64,000 nucleotides of DNA from Oscillospiraceae bacterium (GTDB lineage Bacteria; Bacillota; Clostridia; Oscillospirales; Oscillospiraceae), in the NCBI GenBank assembly GCA_015067565.1, contig SVMF01000008.1:1-64000 (forward strand). Direction: 5' to 3'. Below are positions 1 to 7,875 of this stretch, piece after piece; the stretch's first letter is position 1; every line of letters starts with the position of its first letter. A program made the position numbers and the translations under genes. Under the pieces are notes generated by a model. That model was not told the DNA's origin. It was given only the letters and a program-made list of their open reading frames with translations, and searched no databases.

Positions 1-70
1 TGCAAAATGGCGCTGGAGGGATACTCATAACAGCTTTATTTTGCACATATTTTCTTTTATTTTCGCTCAA

Positions 71-120
71 TGTCCGAATAACCCCTGTCTTGCTTGACGC
101 AAAACAGGGGTTATTCGACA
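71..120. repeat. GC-poor stem-loop with element-like right end
   Basis: Arms at 71-88 and 104-120 pair with one bulged base. The distal arm ends in TTCGACAGACTG (110-121), the same bases that close the right end of the MITE-like elements at 27786-28041 and 60313-60567. It is followed directly by another hairpin, as in those elements. It may be the right end of a further copy whose left part lies outside the window. No gene is seen in 1-197. Confidence 0.45.
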
Positions 121-125
121 GACTG

Positions 126-156
126 ACCGAGCGACATAAGTCGCTCGGTTTCTTTT
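126..156 (+). terminator. intrinsic terminator hairpin (+ strand)
   Basis: ACCGAGCGAC (126-135) pairs perfectly with GTCGCTCGGT (140-149) around an ATAA loop and is followed by TTCTTTT. It would end transcription entering from the left. It may instead be the right-hand copy of a hairpin duplicated around an element that starts left of the window. Confidence 0.6.
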
Positions 157-160
157 GCAA

Positions 161-184
161 CGGGATAGGCCGAAGCCTATCCCG
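161..184. terminator. UUCG-loop terminator after LRR surface gene
   Basis: CGGGATAGGC (161-170) pairs with GCCTATCCCG (175-184). On the minus strand the loop is TTCG, a very stable tetraloop, and the hairpin starts 14 bases after the stop of the surface-protein gene. The uridine tract on the minus side is poor (TTGC), whereas the plus side has TTTT, so it may work in both directions. Confidence 0.6.
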
Positions 185-197
185 TTTTGATTTGTTG

Positions 198-3100
198 TTA
201 TTGGGTTGCCATGTAGGCAGCAACGGCATCACCGTAGGTGAGCATTGCGTTGACCAGATCGATCTGGCCTGCGTCGGTGCTCGTTGCACGAGTCTTTGCA
301 ACATAGCTCTCAACGCTCCAGGTCACGGTATCGGTAATGGCAGTGTCGCCGTCGTACAGAGTGACGGTGATGAGTCTTCTCATCTGCTTTGCGCCGACAT
401 CGTCAAAGTCTGCTGCAATCATGACGGGGTTGAGGTTGTAGGCAGGCAGTTCCTTGATGACCGTGCCATCGAGTGCGTCCTTCACGATGAATTTCATGTT
501 TGCCAGGTTTGCACCCGGCTTCAGGTGGGACAGGGTCAGGGTGACTCTTGCCTTCAGAACGACGCTGGTGTTCAGCGTGCCGAGGCCGCCCTCTGCCTTG
601 GAGTTGTCAACTGCTTCCGGAGTCTCCATGGTCGCATAAGCCATGTGAGCCTCGGTCAGGTCAGCGTCAACCAGGTTCTCAGTGTCGTACTGGAAGTAGG
701 TCTGAGCCACTGCGCCGTAGCGGAGCATATCGACATACATGGTCTTCTTTGCATCGGTGCTGGTTGCCAGATCCAGGCCTCTCATCAGGTAATCCTTGAC
801 GGAGTCAGCCTGCGTCGGGCCGTAGAAGATGTTGCCGTCTGCATCCACGCAGTACAGAGTTGCACGGATCTGATCGCCCATTTCCTTTGCGGTCAGGCCT
901 GTGAAGCTTGCATTGTGCAGGAACGGATTTGCTGCATTGGGCATCGGGGTCAAAGCCGTCTGTCCTTCGCCGTAGCCGAAGGTCACGGTCTTGGCCTCTG
1001 CGCCAACCATATCCTTCTCGACAACGAGGTAGAAGCTCTCGTACTTGGATACCATGGACTGATTGACGGTAAATGCAACGCTCATTTCCGCACCGACAAC
1101 AATGCTCATGCTGGGCTTTAGGGTCTCGACGAATTCCTTGGTGGGTTCGGTGACCTCTTCTGCGCCGCAGATGCACTTACCATCTTCAAAGGTATGATCT
1201 TCGGTTGCGGAGTAGTCGCAGCCGTTCTTGCAAGTGACGGTGTGGTTCTCACCATTGTTGGTGTAGCTGTAGCTATGCTCGGCCATGGGCAGAACACTCT
1301 CAGCAATGACCTTGCCACACTGTGCACAGCTAATGACCTCAAGACCATCAGAGGTACATGTCGATTCGGTTCGATTTGTCACTGTCTTCTCGTGTACACA
1401 CTCTTTAACCAAATAGACTTCACCGTTCAGTTCAACGATAAAGCTTTCTGCGCAATACTCGCTCACATCGCGGTCGTAAGCTCCACCATAGAGTGCGGTG
1501 TTACCAGCAATGAGAATGCTGTCATCATGCTTTGCCGAGAAGTATCCATCGGTAATTTCCGCCTCACCAGCAAAGGCATTTACAACGCAGTAACCACCAT
1601 CAAAGTTTCCTCCGTTGATTGTTACAGTACCCCATGAGCCGATCATATAGTCGCCGTTGTGTGTAAACTCGCCAGCTTCAATCGTCAAACTCGAGCCACT
1701 TGTTGTAGAAACACCGATACCGTAAATGCCACTGATGATCATCTTGCCAACTTCGCCACTATCTGCAATAACGACATCTCCTTTGATTACAATGTCATAA
1801 TTGTTATTATCAGCATAGGTAGTCAAAGTGTGTCCATTCAGGTCGATAGTGATATCCTTTTCGAAAACCGCTCTGTCAATCATCGTTGCATCGTTGACCA
1901 ACTTGACTTCATCTCCATCAAGAGCTGCCTTAAAGGCATCGTTGATCTGCGTATAGCTCACCTCGCCAATAACAGCAACAACCTTCGATCCACAGATGCA
2001 TGAATAGTCTACATAGTTGTGCGATTCATTGAAGGTGCCACAGGCACAGCTGACAATATGGTCATCTCCGTTATCCGTGTATGTGAAGCTGTGCCCCAAC
2101 GAAGGAACTTCATTCTGTGCAATGATAACCTTACCGCAAGCATCACAATGACTGCCTTCTGTGAGGCCTGCTTCTGTACATGTGGGTGCAACCGCAATAT
2201 CAATAACCTCAGCAATGTGTTTTTCACGCTCTGTATAAGTTGCGGTATAGGTTGCATCAGAACTGACCGGAACTAACTGCGTGTCCCAACCGGCAAAATC
2301 ATATGCTGTACAGCCGTCAGCCGCCTTTGCGGTAGACCCCATAAATACAGGCATTTGTCCCACCTTATACAGTTCCTCAGTGACATTGCCGTCCACATCC
2401 CATGTAACCTTATATGTCTCAGTATAATGGATATTTGCGTTAATAACAAAATTGTTGCTGTTATCTATCTGGACAAGTGCCCAATCTTCTTCGGTAGAGC
2501 CGTAGTACACATCCGTCAGCTGCCATGTACCCGAGAATGCGCCACTGTCAATCTTCTTCAGACTTGCAGGAATGGTAATTGTCTTCAAAGATGTACAGCC
2601 TGCAAAAGTGTATGTCTCGATTGTTTCCGCGCCTTCTCCAATCACTACATTTGTCACCGCTGAACAATTGGTAAATGCATTTTGGCCAATGGTCTGTACA
2701 CCATCAGGAATAATGACCTCAGTCAGCTTTGTTGCACCGACAAATGCAAATTCGTCAATTACCTTTGTTCCTTCGGGTACGCTATAAGAGCCGGTATATC
2801 CGCCTGTGAAGCTCAAAAGTTCTGTCTCATCCTTAGTGAACAGCACCCCATCAATATCGGTAAAATTCTCGTTCTTATCATTCACCTCGAATGCAAGCAA
2901 CGAGGGATTGTTGCCAAAGCACTGTATGCCAATGCTCTCCACCCCACTGCCGATCTTGATCGTCTCCAATGCCGTACAGCCGGAAACTGCACTGTCTCCA
3001 AGTATCTTGACGCTGTTAGGAATATCTATGGCCTTCATTTTTTCAACACCAGAGAATGCTCCTTTACCAATTGCAGTGACACTTTCCGGAATTGTTACAC

Positions 3101-6100
3101 TCTCAAGCTTCGAGCACGAGCCGAAAGCATAATCGCCGATCTCCGTAATATGATTCGGAATAACAAACTCGGTCAATGAATCGCAGTCATAGAATGTCCA
3201 AGCCGGCAACTTCGTAATGTTCGTTCCGATTGTTGCGCTCTCGAGGTTCTTACAGCCGTAGAACATAGAGTCACCGAAGCTCGTTACAGAATCCGGCACT
3301 TTGATCTCAACAATTCCCGTCTGTGCAAATGCCCAATTCTCAATTGTTTCAACGCCATCGGGAATCGTAACATTCATAAGCTTCGGGCAGTCATAGAAAG
3401 CATGGTCACCAATTGTCTTAATACTTTCAGGGATAACAACCGTTTCCAAATTGTTGCATCTGGAGAAAGTATCCTTCTTGATTTCCGTCATTGCTGACGG
3501 AATCTCGATTCTCGTCAGCGTATGGCACAGATTGAAGGCGAAAGTGCCGATCTCGCTCACACCATCAGGAATATCAATTTCCTTCAAGGCTGAGCAATAA
3601 TAGAAACCATATTCTCCAATGCTCGTTACCGTTTCGGGAATGCTGACAGCTTCCAGGCTCTTGCAGTAGTAGAAGGCCTTGTCACCGATGCCGACAACCG
3701 TAACACCCTCAACCGTCTGCGGAATCTCCGCCGCTGTGATAGTCTCGTCTGCATCAATTACCAAACCGGTTGCTCTTTCGATGTAGATATTGCCGCCCTC
3801 TACGGGATAAGTAATAATAGGCTCGCTGTAATGGATATTTGCATTGATAAAGAAGTTGTTGCTGCTGTAGGAATTATCAATCTCGACCAGCGCCCAATCC
3901 GCCTCAGTAGAGCCGTAATAGACATCCGTGATCTGCCAGGTGCCAGCGAATGCAGATGCGCCAATGGTCTTTACGCTTGCAGGGATGGTGACGGTCTTGA
4001 TGCCCGTGCAACCTGCGAAGGTGTTCTCAGGAATCGTCTCAACTCCCTCACCAATGACCACATTCTCCAATCCAGAGCAGTTCGTAAATGCGTTCATTCC
4101 GATGGTTTCCATGCCGGCCGGAATCGTAATCGAGGTCAGCTTATTTGCGCCATAGAATGCAAATGCATTGATCGTCTGAACACCGTCGGGAATGACATAT
4201 GCGCCAGCCAGACCGCCGGGATAGAACACCAACTCCGTCTGCTCCTTGTTGAACAGTACACCATCCACCGCAACAAAGTTTTCGTTCGCTTCGTCCACCG
4301 TAAAGGCAATCAGTGAGGTCGTCGAGGCAAAGTTCTGGTAGTTTTCAAAGGTTTCAACGCCACTGCCGATCACTACGCTCTCCAGTGCGCTGCATCCGTT
4401 GAATGCACCGCTACCAACGGTCTTTACGCTGTCAGGAATGATGATACTCTTAAGTGCCGTACAGCTATTGAATGTGTTGAGAGGAATTGTACCAATTCCT
4501 TCAGGGAGCATGACCTGCTCCAGCTTGCCGCAGCCACTGAACACGCTATGCTCCAATGCCGTAATATGCGCAGGAATCTCGTATGCTACCAAGGAATCAC
4601 ATTCAGCGAAGCACTGGTTCGGAATCGTCGTAATTCCCTTTCCAAGCGTGACGGAGGTCAGGTTCTTACAGCCGTAGAACATAGAGTAACCGAAGTTCGT
4701 TACAGAATCCGGCACTTTGATCTCAACAATTCCCGTCTGTGCAAATGCCCAATTCTCAATTGTTTCAACGCCATCGGGAATCGTAACATTCATAAGCTTC
4801 GGGCAGTCATAGAAAGCATGGTCACCAATTGTCTTAATGCTTTCAGGGATAACAACCGTTTCCAAATTGTTGCATCTGGAGAAAGTATCCTTCTTGATTT
4901 CCGTCATTGCTGACGGAATCTCGATTCTCGTCAGCGTATGGCACAGATTAAAGGCGAAAGTGCCGATCTCGCTCACACCATTAGGAATATCAATTTCCTT
5001 CAAGGCTGAGCAATAATAGAAACCATATTCTCCGATGCTCGTTACCGTTTCGGGAATGCTGACAGCTTCCAGGCTCTTGCAGTAGTAGAAGGCCTTGTCA
5101 CCGATGCCGACAACCGTAACACCCTCAACCATCTGCGGAATCTCCGCCGCTGTGATAGTCTCGTCTGCATCAATTACCAAACCGGTTGCTCTTTCAATGT
5201 AGATATTGCCGCCCTCTACGGGATAGGTAATGATCGGAGCTGCATTGTAGTAAATCTCCGCATTGGTAAGAGCACTATTGTTGCTTTCAATTTTTATCTG
5301 TCCCCAAGCCTCTTCGCTGCCACCATAGTACACAGCTGTGATCTGATTCGCACCAAAAAATGCATTATTGGAAATCTTCGTCAGGCTCACCGGAATGGTA
5401 ACAGACTGCAACGAATCACAATTCTTAAAAGCATACACACCGATCGTTTCCGTTCCCTCAGGAATAACAATCTGCTTCAAGCTATTGCAGTTTTCAAAAG
5501 CATAATTACCGATAGATGTAACCCCTTCAGGAATATAGACGCTCTCCAGATTCACACAACCAACAAATACATCATATTCAATTTTTGTAATGCCATTAGG
5601 TAGTACCACATCCGTCAAGCCCTCGCAGTACATAAACGACTTGCCACCGATCGAAGTAACTGTATCCGGAATCGTGATATTCGTCAAACCGTCGCAATAC
5701 GCAAACGCATTATAATCTATTGTCAAAACACTTGCCGGAATCACATATGCACCGGAATAGGCACCCGGGAAAGTAATCAAGGTCGTCTTGTCCTTATTAA
5801 ACAATGCACCATGGCTGTCGCTGCAGTAATTCGGATTCTCAGGATCGACCGTGTATGCCGTTACATTTTTGCAGCAGTCGAATGCAGTGTTTGCAATATT
5901 GATTGTGCTTGCAGGAATCGCAACACTTTCAATCGCAGAGTTTTCAAACGCACGTGCTGCGATCGTCGTTAAAGTGTCGGGAAGTTCGATCTGCTTTAAT
6001 GCAGTAGTACCGTAAAAAGAACATGTTCCAATCGAAGCAACTTTTTCACCAAGGACTACTGTATCCAACGATGTACAGTATTGGAATGTATAGCCGTCAA

Positions 6101-7133
6101 TCGCTTCAACACCATCGCCAATTTTTGCGGTAGTCAGGGCTTTACAGTTCGCAAACGCCCTTATGCCAAGAGTTGTAACGCTGTTAGGGATTGTCACAGC
6201 AGTCAATCCAGAAGCGTTAAAAGCATCTGCTCCAATACTAGTAATTCCTGTGCCAAAGGATACCTCTTGCAATGCAGCGCAACTGCTAAAAGCATAGCTT
6301 CCGATTGTAGAAACGCTGTCAGAGAATGTGACTGTCGTTAAGTTCTGGTTTCCTCTAAAGGCACTATCGGCGATGATTTGCACTCCCTCGGGAACAACAT
6401 AAGTACCACCGACGGAAGGCAACGCATAAAGAAGTTCCGTCTTTTCCTTGTTGTACAGAACACCGAGTTCATCGATGCAGAAATTTGCATTATCCTCATC
6501 GATAATCATTTCGCTCAAGGCAACACAACCGCCAAAAGCACTATTGCTGATCGTTTCTACCGTTTTCGGAATCGTCACCTTCTCCAAATTAGAACAGCCA
6601 TTAAAAGCATTATCCAGGACAGTGACAACGCCCTCTGGAATCGCAAATTCAGTTAACGAGGTACAGCCGCCAAAAGTGTCCTGTTCGATCGTCTCAATAT
6701 AGGCCAGGATTTCTACATCACGCAGCGATGTACATGAATAGAAGGCTGATGCGCCTATTGATTTGACGCTATTGGGGATCACCACACTTGTCAATCCTGT
6801 GGAAATAAAAGCGGCAGAACCGATATTCGTAACGCTTTCAGGAATGGATACGCTGGTTAGTGTCGAAATTCCGGCAAATGTGGATGATTCGATACTAGAA
6901 ATCCCATCCTCAATCACAATCGTTCTGATGGCATTTCTATACTGATTCCATGCTCCGCCGGGTGTGATCGCTCCACTACCGGAGAAAGTCAGCACCCCAG
7001 TCTCGGTGTCAATTTCCCAGGTAATGCTCCCCTGCGTACCTGTTTGGATTGCCGCATGCGCAACGAAGGTCATCGGCAAAAGACCGATCAACATACAGAT
7101 GCACAAGAGACTGGACATCAATCTTCTCTTCAT
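198..7133 (-). CDS. giant BspA-like leucine-rich repeat surface protein
   Basis: A 2311-residue secreted protein. The start is the ATG at 7131-7133 because GGAGGG (7141-7146) lies 7 bases upstream; the ATG 15 bases earlier contains that site. Residues 1-28 form a signal peptide ending AHA. About residues 60-1550 are LRR_5/BspA repeats of the type 'F.GC..L..V.IP.SV..IG..AF', interrupted by about 470-residue super-repeats that each end in a VYYGS/INANIHY-like block. Residues ~1570-1630 resemble an InlB B-repeat (Flg_new). Cys-pair modules (HCDACG, CACG, CICG) and a parallel-beta segment with a DLNGHTL motif follow. Residues ~2000-2311 are a module also found at the end of the 60760-64000 protein. 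There is no LPXTG, SLH or C-terminal membrane anchor, so attachment is unknown. BspA-like proteins are adhesins in other bacteria; adhesion here is inferred. Confidence 0.9.
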   Translation of the reverse strand: MKRRLMSSLLCICMLIGLLPMTFVAHAAIQTGTQGSITWEIDTETGVLTFSGSGAITPGGAWNQYRNAIRTIVIEDGISSIESSTFAGISTLTSVSIPESVTNIGSAAFISTGLTSVVIPNSVKSIGASAFYSCTSLRDVEILAYIETIEQDTFGGCTSLTEFAIPEGVVTVLDNAFNGCSNLEKVTIPKTVETISNSAFGGCVALSEMIIDEDNANFCIDELGVLYNKEKTELLYALPSVGGTYVVPEGVQIIADSAFRGNQNLTTVTFSDSVSTIGSYAFSSCAALQEVSFGTGITSIGADAFNASGLTAVTIPNSVTTLGIRAFANCKALTTAKIGDGVEAIDGYTFQYCTSLDTVVLGEKVASIGTCSFYGTTALKQIELPDTLTTIAARAFENSAIESVAIPASTINIANTAFDCCKNVTAYTVDPENPNYCSDSHGALFNKDKTTLITFPGAYSGAYVIPASVLTIDYNAFAYCDGLTNITIPDTVTSIGGKSFMYCEGLTDVVLPNGITKIEYDVFVGCVNLESVYIPEGVTSIGNYAFENCNSLKQIVIPEGTETIGVYAFKNCDSLQSVTIPVSLTKISNNAFFGANQITAVYYGGSEEAWGQIKIESNNSALTNAEIYYNAAPIITYPVEGGNIYIERATGLVIDADETITAAEIPQMVEGVTVVGIGDKAFYYCKSLEAVSIPETVTSIGEYGFYYCSALKEIDIPNGVSEIGTFAFNLCHTLTRIEIPSAMTEIKKDTFSRCNNLETVVIPESIKTIGDHAFYDCPKLMNVTIPDGVETIENWAFAQTGIVEIKVPDSVTNFGYSMFYGCKNLTSVTLGKGITTIPNQCFAECDSLVAYEIPAHITALEHSVFSGCGKLEQVMLPEGIGTIPLNTFNSCTALKSIIIPDSVKTVGSGAFNGCSALESVVIGSGVETFENYQNFASTTSLIAFTVDEANENFVAVDGVLFNKEQTELVFYPGGLAGAYVIPDGVQTINAFAFYGANKLTSITIPAGMETIGMNAFTNCSGLENVVIGEGVETIPENTFAGCTGIKTVTIPASVKTIGASAFAGTWQITDVYYGSTEADWALVEIDNSYSSNNFFINANIHYSEPIITYPVEGGNIYIERATGLVIDADETITAAEIPQTVEGVTVVGIGDKAFYYCKSLEAVSIPETVTSIGEYGFYYCSALKEIDIPDGVSEIGTFAFNLCHTLTRIEIPSAMTEIKKDTFSRCNNLETVVIPESIKTIGDHAFYDCPKLMNVTIPDGVETIENWAFAQTGIVEIKVPDSVTSFGDSMFYGCKNLESATIGTNITKLPAWTFYDCDSLTEFVIPNHITEIGDYAFGSCSKLESVTIPESVTAIGKGAFSGVEKMKAIDIPNSVKILGDSAVSGCTALETIKIGSGVESIGIQCFGNNPSLLAFEVNDKNENFTDIDGVLFTKDETELLSFTGGYTGSYSVPEGTKVIDEFAFVGATKLTEVIIPDGVQTIGQNAFTNCSAVTNVVIGEGAETIETYTFAGCTSLKTITIPASLKKIDSGAFSGTWQLTDVYYGSTEEDWALVQIDNSNNFVINANIHYTETYKVTWDVDGNVTEELYKVGQMPVFMGSTAKAADGCTAYDFAGWDTQLVPVSSDATYTATYTEREKHIAEVIDIAVAPTCTEAGLTEGSHCDACGKVIIAQNEVPSLGHSFTYTDNGDDHIVSCACGTFNESHNYVDYSCICGSKVVAVIGEVSYTQINDAFKAALDGDEVKLVNDATMIDRAVFEKDITIDLNGHTLTTYADNNNYDIVIKGDVVIADSGEVGKMIISGIYGIGVSTTSGSSLTIEAGEFTHNGDYMIGSWGTVTINGGNFDGGYCVVNAFAGEAEITDGYFSAKHDDSILIAGNTALYGGAYDRDVSEYCAESFIVELNGEVYLVKECVHEKTVTNRTESTCTSDGLEVISCAQCGKVIAESVLPMAEHSYSYTNNGENHTVTCKNGCDYSATEDHTFEDGKCICGAEEVTEPTKEFVETLKPSMSIVVGAEMSVAFTVNQSMVSKYESFYLVVEKDMVGAEAKTVTFGYGEGQTALTPMPNAANPFLHNASFTGLTAKEMGDQIRATLYCVDADGNIFYGPTQADSVKDYLMRGLDLATSTDAKKTMYVDMLRYGAVAQTYFQYDTENLVDADLTEAHMAYATMETPEAVDNSKAEGGLGTLNTSVVLKARVTLTLSHLKPGANLANMKFIVKDALDGTVIKELPAYNLNPVMIAADFDDVGAKQMRRLITVTLYDGDTAITDTVTWSVESYVAKTRATSTDAGQIDLVNAMLTYGDAVAAYMATQ
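3244..3810 (-). repeat. LRR gene internal direct repeat, copy 2
   Basis: About 567 bp nearly identical to 4660-5226 (offset exactly 1416 bp, 472 codons). It encodes about residues 1108-1296 of the surface protein, from the ITYPVEGGNIYIERATG block onward. Only scattered base differences are visible, so the duplication is recent or kept uniform by gene conversion. Confidence 0.9.
4660..5226 (-). repeat. LRR gene internal direct repeat, copy 1
   Basis: Partner of 3244-3810, encoding about residues 636-825. The break points fall in the middle of LRR units, so the reading frame and repeat phase are kept. Confidence 0.9.
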
Positions 7134-7168
7134 AAATATACCCTCCATTAAATTTATTGAACAAGTTT

Positions 7169-7196
7169 ATTATACCAATGAATCAAATTTTGTCAA
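7169..7196 (-). promoter_or_regulatory. sigma-A promoter of LRR surface gene
   Basis: On the minus strand TTGACA (7191-7196) and TATAAT (7169-7174) are both perfect consensus, with a 16-base spacer. The start codon is about 35 bases downstream of the -10 box. Confidence 0.85.
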
Positions 7197-7203
7197 TCAT
7201 TCG

Positions 7204-7244
7204 TTGATTATTTCTGGATATTCTTTGATTATTTCTGGATATTC
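7204..7244. repeat. tandem 20-bp direct repeat upstream of -35
   Basis: TTGATTATTTCTGGATATTC occurs at 7204-7223 and again at 7225-7244. The period is 21 bases (two helical turns), and the pair begins 7 bases upstream of the -35 box of the surface-protein promoter. The position and spacing suit an activator or phase-variation site; the function is inferred. Confidence 0.7.
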
Positions 7245-7263
7245 ATGATATCTTATACTAATT

Positions 7264-7412
7264 CTCAATAAAACAATTTAATCGTTTTATTATCCGATCT
7301 GTGAGCGGGTGGCGGCATAGCCGCCGAGAATGTTGTACAATACGTTTCTCGCCGCCACAGGCGGTGCAGGATATTCATCCGGCGATAAAATGATTTTTAA
7401 ATCATTTTATCG
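7264..7412. repeat. intergenic repeat H, unoccupied copy
   Basis: Begins with an imperfect palindrome around AATCGTTTTATTA and continues with GGCGGCATAGCCGCC and GAGAATGTTGTAC. It ends in a perfect 14-bp-arm palindrome (7383-7396 with 7399-7412). The same order of blocks occurs at 60268-60665, where a MITE-like element interrupts it. No coding potential is seen. Confidence 0.7.
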
Positions 7413-7454
7413 AGAAACAGTATAATTTTTCATTGCCCATCAAGGCCAATAGAA

Positions 7455-7488
7455 AAGCAAAAACGGAGAGTTCCTAAGAACTCTCCGT
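7455..7488 (-). terminator. rpsU terminator
   Basis: ACGGAGAGTTC (7463-7473) pairs with GAACTCTCCGT (7478-7488). On the minus strand the stem is followed by TTTTTGCTTTT, a classic intrinsic terminator 48 bases after the rpsU stop. Confidence 0.85.
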
Positions 7489-7535
7489 AATTAGCTATGT
7501 TCGATTCTCAAGGAATCGACAGTAAAGAAGGAAAA

Positions 7536-7718
7536 TCAGAAACCTCTTCTCTTGTTCTTGCGAGCAGCTTCGGACTTCTGCTTCCGCTTGAGACTCGGGC
7601 TGACGTAATGCTCTCTCTTCTTAACTTCTGCGATAACGCCATCTCTCTGGCAACTTCTCTTGAAACGCTTCAGTGCGCTCTCCAGAGACTCGTTCTCTTT
7701 GACACGGATTTCAGACAT
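7536..7718 (-). CDS. rpsU: 30S ribosomal protein S21
   Basis: A 60-residue protein starting [13 protein letters not shown] with a very basic C-terminus ([17 protein letters not shown]), as in Firmicute bS21, a late-assembling 30S subunit protein near the anti-Shine-Dalgarno end of 16S rRNA. The frame is open 20 codons further upstream, but the Met at 7716-7718 is preceded by a strong GGAGGGAGG site and gives the normal family length. It has its own consensus promoter (7791-7819) and terminator (7455-7488), so it is probably monocistronic, although it lies downstream of leuS on the same strand. Confidence 0.95.
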   Translation of the reverse strand: MSEIRVKENESLESALKRFKRSCQRDGVIAEVKKREHYVSPSLKRKQKSEAARKNKRRGF

Positions 7719-7790
7719 CTTTTTCCCTCCCTCCGACGCAACCGGTTCAATCCAGGATGCTTTCAGGGCCGTTTTCAAACGGCACCATTA

Positions 7791-7819
7791 ATTATAATGA
7801 AATATAGTGGAAATGTCAA
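7791..7819 (-). promoter_or_regulatory. sigma-A promoter of rpsU
   Basis: TTGACA (7814-7819), 17-base spacer, TATAAT (7791-7796) on the minus strand: a perfect consensus promoter, as expected for a ribosomal-protein gene. The leader before the rpsU start is about 65 bases. Confidence 0.9.
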
Positions 7820-7875
7820 GCATTATCCACAAATTTTTTCATTTTTTTTGCAAATTTCGTCCAAAATTCCTTTGC

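Noticed and set aside
7264-7412. Palindromic repeat region considered as a CRISPR array.
   Set aside because: There are no regularly spaced identical direct repeats with unique spacers and no cas genes in the window.
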